A DNA stretch of 64,000 nucleotides from Paraphysomonas bandaiensis (lineage: Eukaryota > Chrysophyceae). The notes below the pieces were generated by a model that saw nothing but the letters and a program-made list of their open reading frames with translations, had not been told where the DNA came from and searched no databases. The DNA lies in contig CBFFRP010000199.1 of NCBI GenBank assembly GCA_965644295.1, positions 527,207-591,206 on the forward strand, written 5' to 3'. The position numbers and the translations under genes are program-made. This document shows, piece after piece, positions 8,655-20,133 of this stretch (position 1 is the first letter of the stretch; every line of letters begins with the position of its first letter).

Positions 8655-9979
8655 CAGGGATAGGGAACAATATATTGTATTGCAATATATTGTACAATAT
8701 ATTGCAATATATTGTAAAATATATTGATTGGTGGACTGGTCAAATATTCCATCAATAGTGTTTCTGTTAATAGAGCTCACAATACTATTGCAATATATTG
8801 CAATCAATATTATGATAGTCATATAAGAGAAGATCCTCAACTGTATGGTGCAAAATATACGCCTCTGTATACAAATATCCGGAAAATAAGAAAAAAAGCC
8901 TATTTTTGATGTTATTTTCTATTTTTTATGTATCGCCAGCTCAAACAGCACTCTACACCTCTCCACATGTATGTACAGTACTTCTCTTAATATAGTATAT
9001 ATATCCTATAGTGACAAGAAGAGACAACTGAATGATGAGTGCATACAAGAGTAGGGACATTTACCGCTGTTTTTGGAGTCCGGTCGAAGGTGTCCCGAAC
9101 AAACACGAGTGTAAAATCTGCGGACGTAAACGACAACAGAATATTCGGAATGGATACAACAATCTAAAGGATCACACTTTCTCTCATGATGTGTGGGAGG
9201 AGACATTGAAGAGGTATTTACGGGCTGTCTGCACCAATGGTCCCATGGATGCTTTTGTTCTGCAGCCTTCAGACTTAATGATCCGAATTTCGAGAATGGA
9301 ATTGCAAAACTCCAAGCAGGCGAAGAATTGGACTTGACAAGATCTGAGAAAGATGCTGTTAGAATATATCTCCGTTCAGACAGTGATTATTGCAACAATA
9401 CAGAGGATGATGAAGCTGAAGTTGGCTATGCGGAAAAAATTCTTCAATCAGCTCAAAAACTTAAGAAGCGAAAAGTTGAAATATCTAAGTACAGGTGCAC
9501 GAGTCATGTAGTATGTACTTCCAATACGTGTGAACGCCTGTTCAGCGCAGCAAAACTGATTATATCAGTGTTGCGCAAACGTATGCATCCTACTACACTT
9601 AATATGCTGTTGTTTCTGAAAGCTAACCGACAGTTGTGGCCGGATGCAAGCATATTTCAATCAATATTGAATGAATATGGTGATGATGATGTCACCGATG
9701 ATGGCTCAGAGGATGAGTATGAGGAAACTTTTAATTAGTTAAGAGTAGTGGGTTTGATTATCAAGTGACCTTAGACCTTATAAAATATGGCAAGTACTAA
9801 AAATGAAAACTACGGATGTGTTTACTTACTGATTAGTCATACTAATATATTGCAATATATTGTACAATATATTGCAATATATTGCAATAGTATTGTAGGG
9901 CCGGTTTAAAAAATCCATCAATACTATTGATGGAACGCTACCTAACAATAGTATTGCAATATATTGTTCCCTATCCCTG
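8655..9979 (+). mobile_element. hAT transposon, internally deleted, with 8-bp target duplication
   Basis: The ends are CAGGGATAGGGAACAATATA and its exact inverse, typical of hAT termini. The element is flanked by perfect 8-bp duplications ATCCAAAG at 8647-8654 and 9980-9987, the size expected for hAT. Subterminal DNA is full of CAATATATTG palindromes. At 1,325 bp it is far shorter than an autonomous hAT element, and the transposase inside lacks its catalytic centre, so it is non-autonomous. Confidence 0.95.
9032..9738 (+). pseudogene. hAT transposase remnant: BED finger plus hATC domain
   Basis: The N-terminal frame (9032-9337) has a BED-type zinc finger: CKIC, then HTFSH. Another frame (9193-9738) has an acidic linker and the hAT C-terminal dimerisation domain: CERLFSAAKLIIS, RKRMHPTTLNMLLFLKAN, RQLWPD. 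The two frames overlap, so a frameshift or unmarked intron lies near 9200-9330. Most of the RNase H-like catalytic core is absent. The acidic tail is rich in DDD and EDEYEE. Confidence 0.85.
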
Positions 9980-10260
9980 ATCCAAAGGATATATGGCCAA
10001 TACACAATAACATGTCACATATATATGTTTAGTCTACATCATTTAATATCTAATATCATTAAATTACTAGGCAAGGAAATGATGAATGGTTCTCAATCCA
10101 CACTTTTTATTCAAGAGAGGTAGTTAGTGATTGTTAGACATCGCGGTGGAGTCGCGTTTCTAATGTACTTCATAACTACAGATAAAATTACAACAGATGA
10201 GCTACAACTAATTACATGAACACAATATATCTAACTACAACAAACAGAGTGTTCTAAATT

Positions 10261-12015
10261 TTAGTTCGATGCTACTGCATCATCATCACCCAAAAGATTA
10301 GCTTCTTTAAGAGCGTCCATAATATCGGCTTGTGACACAGTTTCGTGCCTGTAGTAGTCCTCATCAGGCGGAGTTCCGCACACACTTGCAGCATCACTTT
10401 CCGCCCTGGTCAACGGCTTATGCTGCCAACTGACTGGTGCTTGTACTCCATACAGACCTTGAAATCGCTTGAGAAAGTCATCTTTGCACATCCAGAAAGC
10501 TCCGTCATCAGCGCAGCGAGTGTCATGCAATTCGTGTTTATACTGCTTGAATTCCTTTGAGTGATCACTCCATGCGCCCTGCCACTCCGACTCTCCCCCT
10601 ATGAACCATATATAAGCCAACATGACTACATTAACTTCTACACTCACATGTGTTTCGTAGGCGCAATAATTGTATAGTCTTGTTATATTTGTCTTTGAGC
10701 TCCACAGCGTCAATGACAGCGTACGCATGCTCAATACCACTCACGATACCGTTCGCATTTACTTTAGATAAATGCGGCTTGGTCACAGTCGCCGCACCGA
10801 TCCGGCATTTAACATCTTGCCTCAGTAACTTCGCAACAGTCTTCCACTCTTTACTCACTGTGAGGTTGTATTCCCGTGGCTCGAGGCCCGTCAGCATCTG
10901 CATAATTTCTCCTGCGTAATACGGACGGCGCAGTATCTGCGTATACCCCCCAGTACTGGCACCATAAATTTTGGCGATACACTTTTCCACCAAGTGTGGC
11001 CAAACGATATGTGCACCCTCACGACAGGTTGAGAACAACGGTGTCCCATCTCCCTCCCGACATGGTACGAAGTCATCGACTAGTACCCATCCGGGTACAG
11101 TTATGAGGGCAGGGGTGCCATCCTCATTCATCTTACCAGAAGGATCAGGGGTACTTACAAACACCTTGAGTGAATATACACCATAGATATTCAGTTCAGA
11201 CAACAGCGTTTTCATGAAACTACCCCTACAGAGAATATATAGTAAGGTGCACTATAATAAAATACTAAGCCAAACCTGTATATACATGCGATTGCACCAA
11301 TTGCAGCAGTGCAAGAGCATATTCCACTGTGTTTTTCATTCTGAATGATGTTGTCCCATATCTGAGTATCAGTCTCGTCGAATACTTTCATACCTTTACC
11401 GTATATGTAGGGTAGCCTATTGAAATGTCGTAGGGTGTGAAGGTCCGTGTACTGATTGTCGTGGTTAGGATTGCAAGGGGTAGCCAGCGATGGACCAGGA
11501 GGGAATTCTTCGTCTATAAAGAGCTGGTGGTAATCATGGCATATAGCTAATAATTTTGGAGCAGGGTCTTCTTTGTATATCTGCAGCATAGGGTCAGCGT
11601 GATCTAGACAGTGATGAATCTTCGGCAGTTCTGTTAGGTATGACAATATGTCAAAAGCAGCGGGCGACCTCTTGAAGAAGCCTATTTCAGTATTTGCCTC
11701 TTCACATTGACTAGGATTGTGCAATTCAGATTCAGAGAATGAAAGTGATGATGCCCCCTTAGGATCGTCTGTCCATGTGGTTGACTTTCTGGCCAACACA
11801 GGTGCGGTGTATTCTTTACGAAGTTTCAGTTCGAGAAAAAAACGCTCGCCTGACACAACAAGCGTCGAGTCGTGCTTTCCATCGATGATTCTAAATAAGG
11901 CTTCTTCATCGAAGCGCTTCTGCATATCGTCCGTCCACTGATCGCCTATGATATCTTTCACTTCTTGAAGAGTGTACCATCCATTAGGGTCCATTGTCGC
12001 AGCACCTGCACCCAT
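10261..12015 (-). CDS. calpain-like cysteine protease (C2 family)
   Basis: Three exons: 12015-11276, 11225-10648 and 10608-10261, with introns of 50 and 39 nt that join in phase. The start is the ATG giving MGAGAATM. Calpains are cytosolic papain-fold proteases. All three catalytic residues can be placed: Cys in SGICSCTAAIGAIA (usual GxCWFLAAL), His in IEHAYAVIDAV, and Asn in RLRNTWGESEWQGAWSD, formed by the second junction. WVLVDDFVPC and LFSTCREGAHIVWPHLVEK are further family blocks. The Trp normally after the active Cys is Ser. The N-terminal about 230 residues are not recognised, and no calcium-binding EF-hands are seen. Confidence 0.88.
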
Positions 12016-13340
12016 CTTAATCCTTTTCAAATATCAATATCGCTAACGATGGAAAGTATGAAACGAGGAGTCATATGTATGTATGTATGTATGTATGTAT
12101 ATATGAGTGTGGTCACGGTGCTGTCACACTTCGCTCTTCTTGTGCCCTTCAACTTCCAAGTACGCAGCTCTCGCTCTTCTTCTCTGTGTATATTATGTAC
12201 ATATGGAAGTACCGTTTCGCGTATACAGTACAAAAATCCCCACTTTAGACTTCGTTTCATCGTATTCAAAATTACTACACCGTATGTCCTGCTGTATTTC
12301 CGCGTATGAGCCAGAATCAACACACACACACACTGCACCTGCCTACACAGAGCAGGCAGTATCTTGCATCCAGCTGCAGCGTATCCATCCATTGATCTCC
12401 ACCTTCAGCAGCACAGGTAGATACCAATTCATGACTCTTATGAAGCTATTCTGGATTCAGTGACTCCAGAGCAGAGGTATTTATTGTAATTGTAATAACA
12501 GATCCTCCTATGCGCGGAGAGAGTTAATCACATTTGTGAAACAGCGAAATATTGTGCTTGAAAGAAGGAAATATTCTTTATAAGAGCCGAAATAATAGAA
12601 GCATATCCTTCTAGATATACAGAATTAATATACGGTCTTTGACCTTTTTAGTATTGTGTAAAACAGTGGGGTGTTCACTTAACCAAAATAGAAGATGTCG
12701 TGTAGTAATTAAAAGTGCTGGTAAGTGTAGAAATATTCTACGAGTAGGTTGACATGGTATGGTGGAATGTTCTTTGAGAGTTTAGGGTCAACAATATGTA
12801 CTACAGGAAATACAATAAGAAGATAAAAGATACTGTTCTGTAATACTAAATACAATATATTGATCCCTAGCCCTGATATCGATATGTATACGATGTATCG
12901 ATGTATGTCATTATAAGCTAATACATTACATATAAAATAGGCCTGGTATTACTTTGTTTCTATAAACGTATAGGAGTTCGTGTGTGACCGTTTCTAACCC
13001 ATCATTGCGGGGTTAGAGTTATCGTTGGTGAAGTATCACAGTTATATCGTACAAAGTACTATTCTATTATTGCTTACTTGAAATACCTTGAATTATATGT
13101 TTCCTTTTAGTGAAATCTTCATATTACATACGGAAACAGACTGTATATGAGCACTCATATCTTCTCGCGCAATTACCAATCATTACTTAGCAATCACTGG
13201 ATAACATTCCACCACTCCGTAAGAATTTCACATCTCAAAACACAAAATTTATAAAGTCGATAACCAACTTCTCCAGATACGTGTTCACCACAAGATACAC
13301 ACATTATCGTACGAAGAAGAAATAGTACCGGAATACATTA
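12016..13340. other. spacer with (ATGT)n and a hAT end relic
   Basis: An ATGT microsatellite lies at about 12075-12102 and a short CA run near 12320. At 12845-12874 the sequence CAATATATTGATCCCTAGCC then CTG resembles the right terminus of the hAT family at 8655, without its partner. No gene is evident. Confidence 0.6.
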
Positions 13341-14137
13341 CTATGTTAAATAATATAAGGCTTCATTGAGATGTAATGCAAACATCGTTCCTACAAATGT
13401 AAAGGCCATAATTGCAATCAGCACAATGGCAACTCCAGGTGAAACTGCATCCATTAATCTAAACGCTATCGCCATTCCGAGAGAAAGACACAAAACGGGA
13501 AATAAATGTAGACACTTTTTGAAAATCGTAACTGGTGAGCTCATTCGCTTGCGCTTCTTTTTGTAATCATATTTTGAATGCGAGTAAAACCAATCTCGAG
13601 CCTCGAATCTAACCTCACCGTTACGGTCATGTTGCTTTTTACCTTTCAACCACTCGTCTATTCCATAGTACTCTCTCATTACATCTGCACTCTCCTCCAA
13701 ACCAAATGAAAGCATAGAATTTCCCATAAGAGTTCTGAGCTTCACTGATATAGATAATAGAACTATAACAATGACGAAACCTATTATCACGGAAATGCCA
13801 AGCATGAGAACATAAAGATCAAATAAGCTCTTGAAATCGAAGTCCTTTCTCCTTGCGCTGACTATAAGATGAATACAAAAAACCAGCAACAACGCAGAAA
13901 ATCCAGCAACGCTGATGCCAATTTGTGCCTTTTTCTCCATCACTCGTTCTCCACGTCTTCCCTGCACCCAAATGTAATGTTAAGGCTGTATGTGATAGGA
14001 AATGTCTTTAATACCATGAAGAGAAATGTATTATCCGGTAACAACTCAAGTCCCGTTCCAAGTTCAACATTATTTTCAAGGTCAAAAGTAAGATCCGACC
14101 TGCTGAGAGATGGATGTACACTGCAATTCGTAGTCAT
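13341..14137 (-). CDS. unknown four-helix membrane protein
   Basis: Two exons, 14137-14015 and 13961-13341, separated by a 53-nt intron (ATG/GTATTA to TGCAG) that joins in phase, giving a protein of about 247 residues. Four hydrophobic segments are visible: ISVAGFSALLLVFCIHLIV, VLMLGISVIIGFVIVIVLL, LFPVLCLSLGMAIAF and VAIVLIAIMAFTFVGTMFAL. They flank a basic loop (KKQHDRNGEV to YDYKKKRKRM). It is divergent from the FZL-like gene, about 470 bp away. No family is recognised and its location in the cell cannot be inferred. Confidence 0.7.
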
Positions 14138-14603
14138 TTAATGATTATAAACACTAAACAACCACCCACATCATCACTTTCGGAATTGGATAATAATTAT
14201 CAACAGGACAACAATCGTATAGAACCAACAATAATCCTTACTAATCTCGATTCATACCATGCTACTATCAGCCTGCTTTTCTCCAGTAAACTCTGTACAT
14301 GTTACTGACCGAGACACATGTTTTGATCCTCACCAAAAACAAGCACACTGACAAGTATAAGTTGCAACCACTGCGGTATACGGTTGTATATGTGTATATG
14401 TAGGTTGTGTGTATGTGTATGCAAGTATATATTCGAGAATGTAATTATGTATGTAGGGTGGGTAGGTACAGTAGATAGGTACAGCGGCAGAAAGGTACGT
14501 ATGTGGGTGTGTATAAACTGCGTTCACAGTGATATGCTGATGTGCACTGCAAGACAGCAGCTTCACAGCAGTACAGAACCGTCTCATCAAAGAGCGTTCT
14601 CCT
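14138..14603. promoter_or_regulatory. divergent intergenic region with TG-rich repeats
   Basis: Shared 5' region of the membrane protein (minus) and the FZL-like GTPase (plus). Interrupted TGTGTATG/GTATGT tracts run from about 14380 to 14515. No specific site can be assigned. Confidence 0.4.
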
Positions 14604-16569
14604 ATGAATCGTTCTCTTGGAAGAGTCATCAAGTCAGTGCGATGTCGCCGTGGATCCCTCTGTATCACTCAGTGGCGCAGCGGCTCATCGTCTTCCTCAT
14701 CTTTTGAGACGATGCTTCAGCCCCACCACACATCTGTCGTCAAGGAGGAAGCCGTGCTACTGGGACAACTATATACCGCCTTGGCCACACTGGATCCTGA
14801 TTCTCCGGATTTAAGTGTCATTAAAGACACGATGTCAGGTATAGACGATCTGTTCATGGTGGTGGTGGTGGGAGAGTTCAACTCAGGGAAGGTAAAGAAA
14901 GACGCATCAGTTTATCAAATGTTTTAATTGTTTTGCTAGTCGACGCTTATAAACAGCCTTCTCGGTGGGGACTATCTTAAGTGTGGTGTGTTACCCACAA
15001 CAGCGAAAGTATGCGTCCTGCGATATATAAATAGTATCGAATCCCGTACATGGCGCAGCACCGACAACTTACTGCTTAAGGACTTTGAGGAAATTGATCT
15101 GCCTGTAGAGTGGCTTCAACATATTGCCATCGTGGATACTCCAGGCACGAATGCGATAATAGCGCAGCACGAAAAAATCACTCACCAAGTAATACCACGA
15201 GCGGATCTTGTGCTGTTTGTAACATCTGCCGAACGACCAGTATCAGAGTCGGAGGCATCGTTTCTTCGAAAAATCAGCCAGTGGGGCAAGAAAGTTATAA
15301 TGGTGGTGAACAAGATGGATATCGTCCAGCCCGCTGAACGTGACGAAATTGTAGCTTTTGTGACACAAAATTCTGCCACCATTCTGGGAACACGAAACCC
15401 ATTACCCGTTTTCGGAGTATCTGGTAAACAAGGCTTGTCGGCAAAATTAAAGTCATCAGACAATAAAGGAAACAGCTGGGATAGTGGCAATATGGTATCT
15501 CTGGAGCGATACTTGCTCAAGATCCTTGGAAAAGAGGAGATAATCCGTAACAAGCTCGAGAATCCTCTCAACGTGGCGGATCGTGTAGTGGCAACGGCAG
15601 AAGGTATTATATCAGAGCGGCAGCAAATGTTAGAGGGTGACTCACGGGTGCTAGAATTCATAGAGGAAAATATGGATGCGTTTGTGTATGATATAGAAAG
15701 GGATGTAAGATACTTCCGTCAGCAGATCCACGTAGTGCTGAACGGTCTAGTTGTACGTGGGGACCGGTTTCTAGATGAAAACATATCTATTTTTAAACCT
15801 CAACTATTATTTGATAGTAAAGCCTTTGAAGAAGCGTTTAAGCGTGAGGTTTTGATTGATATTGAGTCACCCGTAGAAGACATTATAGGTGATGTCAGTG
15901 AACTCATTTCGAAGCGTGCGCGGGCACAGGCAGAGGCAGTATCAACTTACATAGGCACTCGTCCGAGTAAATATGCTGGAAAAATAATTGGAACAGTGCG
16001 CTCAGGCGCGGCTACATCAGATGACTTTCATACGTCACGACATGTGTTGCTGGAGCGTTTACGTAGAGATAGTGGGGACGTCATGCGCACTCACACACAG
16101 GCGGAAGAGTCGGCCCGTGTGACAAATGCAGTCAGAAACTGTGTACAGCAGATTGCAGCTCTACAAGCGGTTTCGGTGGTGTCTCTTGGTGGCTTGATAT
16201 CTGCACACATGTTGGATGTCACTGGTGTTGCCGTTTTATCGGGATTTGCTGCCTCCACACTGCTTTTACTCCCATATAGAAGAAATGTGATGAAGTATGG
16301 ATATGTATTGGATACTGTTTTGTTATAACTTGTATATATCTTTCAGGCAAGAGTTTGCGGATAAAATAAAGGTGTTAGAGAGCCGCCTAGACGAAGTATT
16401 GACTAATAATATTGAGACTCAGTTGCATGGAGTCAAGGAGAAGATAGGCGATTCCATAGGGCCGTATTCACGATTTGTGCGTGTAGAAAATAAGAAGACC
16501 GCAGAAGTAGCAGAAGAAATGAAATTCATCAAGGCCGCCATTGCCAAAGTTCGGTCACAGATTAGATAG
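14604..16569 (+). CDS. FZL/mitofusin-like dynamin-family GTPase, organelle-targeted
   Basis: Three exons: 14604-14891, 14940-16294 and 16347-16569; introns of 48 and 52 nt. The first junction restores the P-loop GEFNSGKSTLINSLLGG. G3 is DTPGTNAI and G4 VNKMD. A hydrophobic paddle follows (VSVVSLGGLISAHML, VAVLSGFAASTLLLL), then a C-terminal coiled coil (EFADKIKVLESRLDEVL). Such proteins remodel membranes; plant FZL acts on thylakoid and plastid membranes. The first about 35 residues are rich in Arg and Ser and nearly free of acid (RSLGRVIKSVRCRRGSL), a transit-peptide composition, so plastid or mitochondrial import is inferred. A start at the later ATG 14712 is the alternative. Confidence 0.9.
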
Positions 16570-17484
16570 ATTAAATTATTGACATCGTTCAATTTATATA
16601 CTTTGCACTTTGGCGATTCGGATTTCCTAGATATGCATAACTATTGTTTCTTCTTAATCTTCACTCTTTTCTATTTCTATAGCCCTGTCTTGATATTTCA
16701 ATGTCTTGCAGTATGCAGTCTGCAGTATGATACGTTATACATTGTGCAATTGACGCAATCGACGTGAGTTAATAGTGTAGTGAATGTCTGATTATTAGCA
16801 ATAGGCATGTAAGAGTCAGAAATAATGTACTAAAAAATTTAACTCAAGTGCTTAACTCTGATATCCTACTATTTAACGCTACGAAAGCTGCTTGTCCGTC
16901 ACCAAGGTGCAACCACTTTCTCTCTGACCTTAAGGTAAACAGCCCGGATGCTTGAAGTCAGTAGGTTGCCCATTACCCCCGATGCCCTTGAGGTGGTGCG
17001 GTGACTCACAAGCAGATTTTGTAGCGTTAAATAGTATCAGAGGTAAGCACTAGTTAGTTAAATTGCAATGCTAAATTAGGTCTGCTATGAATAAGACATT
17101 CACAACTAGAGTTGCTAACTGCCGACGGCGAGCACGTTGCACCACGCACGGCAGGGCATCTATCAAGGTATCGCCACACCCAATACTTGCTAAGTCCAAG
17201 TCCAAGAGGTAGGCGCTCTCGCACCCTGTGCGACGTAAACTAAGGTTGCTCCATATAAATGTTTCTTCACAAAGAACTTGGCTGTGAGTGGACAGAATAT
17301 TATCTGCTGTATACAATTGCGTTTTAATTTTATTCTATCATCACCCCGAATCTGGAGATCGGGAAAAATATATCTAACTTATTAAACCCCACTTCATTCA
17401 AAGATTATGTAATCTGACATCATATTACAAAAACAAGACTATAAGTGGGAGAGCAATGTTAGCTGTAGTTTAGTTGAAGTCAGA
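16570..17484. other. spacer containing a palindromic R1 pair
   Basis: Most of this interval is occupied by the inverted R1 copies at 16788-17083. The minus strand at 17316-17071 is open for 81 codons (LLDLDLASIGCGDTLIDA), with no recognisable family; it may be a decayed exon. The rest is AT-rich. Confidence 0.5.
16788..17083. repeat. R1 repeat, two inverted 3' ends head to head
   Basis: The left half matches the 3' part of R1 on the minus strand (GTCTGATTATTAGCAATAGG, then CTTAACTCTGATATCCTACT). The right half matches the same end on the plus strand (GTAGCGTTAAATAGTATCAG, AGTTAGTTAAATTGCAATGC). Between them about 60 bases are unique. Confidence 0.75.
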
Positions 17485-19779
17485 CTACTGCTTCGACAAA
17501 ACAATCTCCTTCTTCGATGTTCCCGCTCGAGGGTGTGTTGCAAGTACATGGATAGAATCTCCTTCATTTCCAAGCAACGTCCAAGTGGCCATTGCTCTAT
17601 CAGGTGTACCATCACAGCCACTCCTATGCATGTGTAAGATAAAACTAAAAGCTAAATACAGCATACCAATCCACTCTCGTCGCCAGCCTCCCACTTAACT
17701 GACCGAGCTTCACACGCTGTGGCGAATGCCCATCAGCCATTACCAAGCACTCACCCGTCTGTATTACATATTAGAGTCATAAAAGTCGATCTCAATACTT
17801 GTACCGCAGACATTATTTCAACGGACACCGGGAGGACAGCATCAATCTCTATCGCCTTCTCAGTGACATTGGTTGGCAAGAACCCAGTGTTTGCAATTCC
17901 TAGCATAAAAGTGATGTGTCTACAGATAGAAAGTACGTTTAGGTACCAATATCCACCCTCCATATGCCTTTAGACTCTCCCGATACCACATCAGTGCGAC
18001 CTACAAGTGTCGAACGAGTCATCACCACCTCTAACTTTGGTGACAACATAGCCTACACGCCAAATGCGACGTCAGTACGCTCCACAATTATTCGCAATAT
18101 AAGCGAGACCTGGTATATAGCAAAATCAGAATGGGGAGCAACTTCCTGCTTCAAAAGATGAGGAGGAGGATTCGTGATGAGTCTAAAGTCATTCGGTCCA
18201 CCGAGTTCAACTTGTCCAAGCTGTGGGTGTGTAAAAGGCCGCCATGGTTGAAAAAACTCTGGCGCGTTAGCATCTGCCCACTTTGCTATGGCAAGCATCT
18301 CGTCTACGGTTGGACCCAAGTACCATATCTTGGTAGAAGCACGGTGTCCGGTAGCAGCGTAGATAACATCCCAAAACTCAGTTGTCCAGGAGAATACACC
18401 AACATGGTCGTACATGAAGTCGTCTGAGGCACCGCTCATGCAGTGCTTCTTGTCGAACGTGAAATCCTCGAAGCAGCTATGCGTTGGATTACCTGTCAGT
18501 TCTGTCCCGCGCTCTCCCATCTGTGTTTTACGCAGGACAATAAGATAAAAGCATATATGTAGTCATCCGTTGTATCACCTCTTTAAACACCCATAGATCT
18601 ACGGGTGAAAGATCGGAGTCGGGTTTACAAGAGTGAGGGCGTAAGAGCACTCCACCGGCGGTGTGATATGCATTGTAGCCGCACACATTCGGCCGAGATG
18701 TAATGGCACGCACCAGATGGTATATCTGCCTAACTATTAGCTATAAAACTGTACAGTCTCTCGCAAAATACTCACCTCAGGCTCTGACAGAGCATGCTCT
18801 CCCGACCCCTTCACCTCCTTCCCCCAGCCTGCAGGAAAGTTCCGGTTAAGATCTAAGCCGGCACGGTTTCCGGGTGTAGGGATGGTAAATCCATCGTAGT
18901 TTTCAATCATACCCTCGGTAAGTAGGCGGTATCTCTGAATCGGACCCTCGCTGCCGATCGCTGACGGAAGAGGACACAGTGGTGAATCTTTATGGTCGAC
19001 TGGGATCATTACACGGTCATCGGAGGGATGAGAAACCCATGCACCGTGAGGATCTTTCACACGCATCGTCAGAATGTTCCCATCACCATCAATATCGGAA
19101 GCAACGATTCCAGGCCATTTGTGGCCTGCCCATGGCCATGGACGCACGGAGGACCTCAAATACGTAGGATTATCCGCCAAGGCAGCCTAACATTTAGCTC
19201 AAGTCAAATTGAAAAGTTATATTAATGATTATCACTTGCCTCTACGCCGTCAGGGTTCACTCGAGGAGCTATGTAAAAGGTTCTTGTCCGAAGGGCTTCA
19301 ACAATGCGACTATTACCAGATGTATAGCCGACTGCTAGGTGGTGAATCAAGTGACATGCTGCCACACCAGATGTCGTTTCGGTAGAATGAATATTAGCTG
19401 TGACAGCAAATGAATTACACGAAACACGCATGCTACTGATAAGGAGGGCGAGGGTGAGGGATTAACGCATGTATGTGCAGGTCATCATATGATCTCATGT
19501 ATGCATAGCACTGACCGTCCACCCAGTGCGCAGGCTTCTCATGATGCAATCCAGTGGACTTATCAGTGACAGTAACTAGCCATAGATCCCTCCCCTGTTG
19601 ACTCTTCCCGTAAGACTCAACCAGTATGAGGTGAGGGTGTTTCTGCTGCATGTCATGCAGCCACTCGCTCAGATCATCATAACGTAAGAACCTGTCTGCA
19701 CTGCTGTTATCCAGTGTACACACACACACAGATGCTTACCGAAACCATACTCCATGCTGTTGGATGATGTTCAGGTGGT
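17485..19779 (-). CDS. M14-family zinc carboxypeptidase
   Basis: Exons on the minus strand: about 19779-19740, 19703-19516, 19397-19240, 19186-18776, 18725-18579, 18520-18110, 18034-17947, 17899-17806, 17758-17667 and 17623-17485. All junctions are in phase. Zinc ligands are seen in DANIHSTETTSG (HxxE) and YHTAGG; other blocks are LNRNFPAGW, GERGTELTG and the catalytic Glu in FSWTTEFW. A C-terminal beta domain follows (IANTGFLPTNVT, LGQLSGR, ATHPRAGT), as in bacterial-type M14 proteins. The enzyme removes C-terminal residues from peptides. The intron at 19187-19239 begins GC rather than GT. The first exon is provisional, since no ATG could be assigned; another exon probably lies upstream. Confidence 0.9.
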
Positions 19780-20133
19780 CTAATCCGCTCTCTCTCTATA
19801 TATATATATGTATATTCTACAGGAAGAGTGCGGCTGGAAGAGGCTCTCAGTGTACCGGTGCAGGTGTACGCATAGAGCTCCATCCCTGCAGCAGTACAGC
19901 AGTGCAGCAGTGCAGCAGTACAGAATAGTTCTCTGGATACAACTCTGTATGTGGATGTATGATTCGGAATACTCTGCCCTACAGCCACATCTGCAGCTGC
20001 CACTGCAGCTCGCTCAGTGCCTCATCCCGCATCCTCCACACCTGCTGAGGGCTCGAGGAGCAGAGGAGGGTCTCATTGGACTGACAGCCCATCCCTCCAC
20101 ATCATACACAGCGTATGGTACATACGTGAGGCC

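Noticed and set aside
12027-12463. Overlapping ORFs on both strands around the ATGT repeat
   Set aside because: They are repeat-driven, without domain or splice support; the region is probably the 5' flank of the calpain-like gene.
13940-14137. A major-sperm-protein-like domain (GLELLPDNTFLFMVLKTFPITYS)
   Set aside because: The segment after FLFM reads into what is better explained as a 53-nt intron (GTATTA to TGCAG) that joins the upstream exon in phase to the membrane protein.
19740-20003. A 98-codon minus-strand ORF as the N-terminus of the carboxypeptidase
   Set aside because: Its phase at the donor near 19740 does not join to the catalytic exon; only the frame ending GVWFR does.
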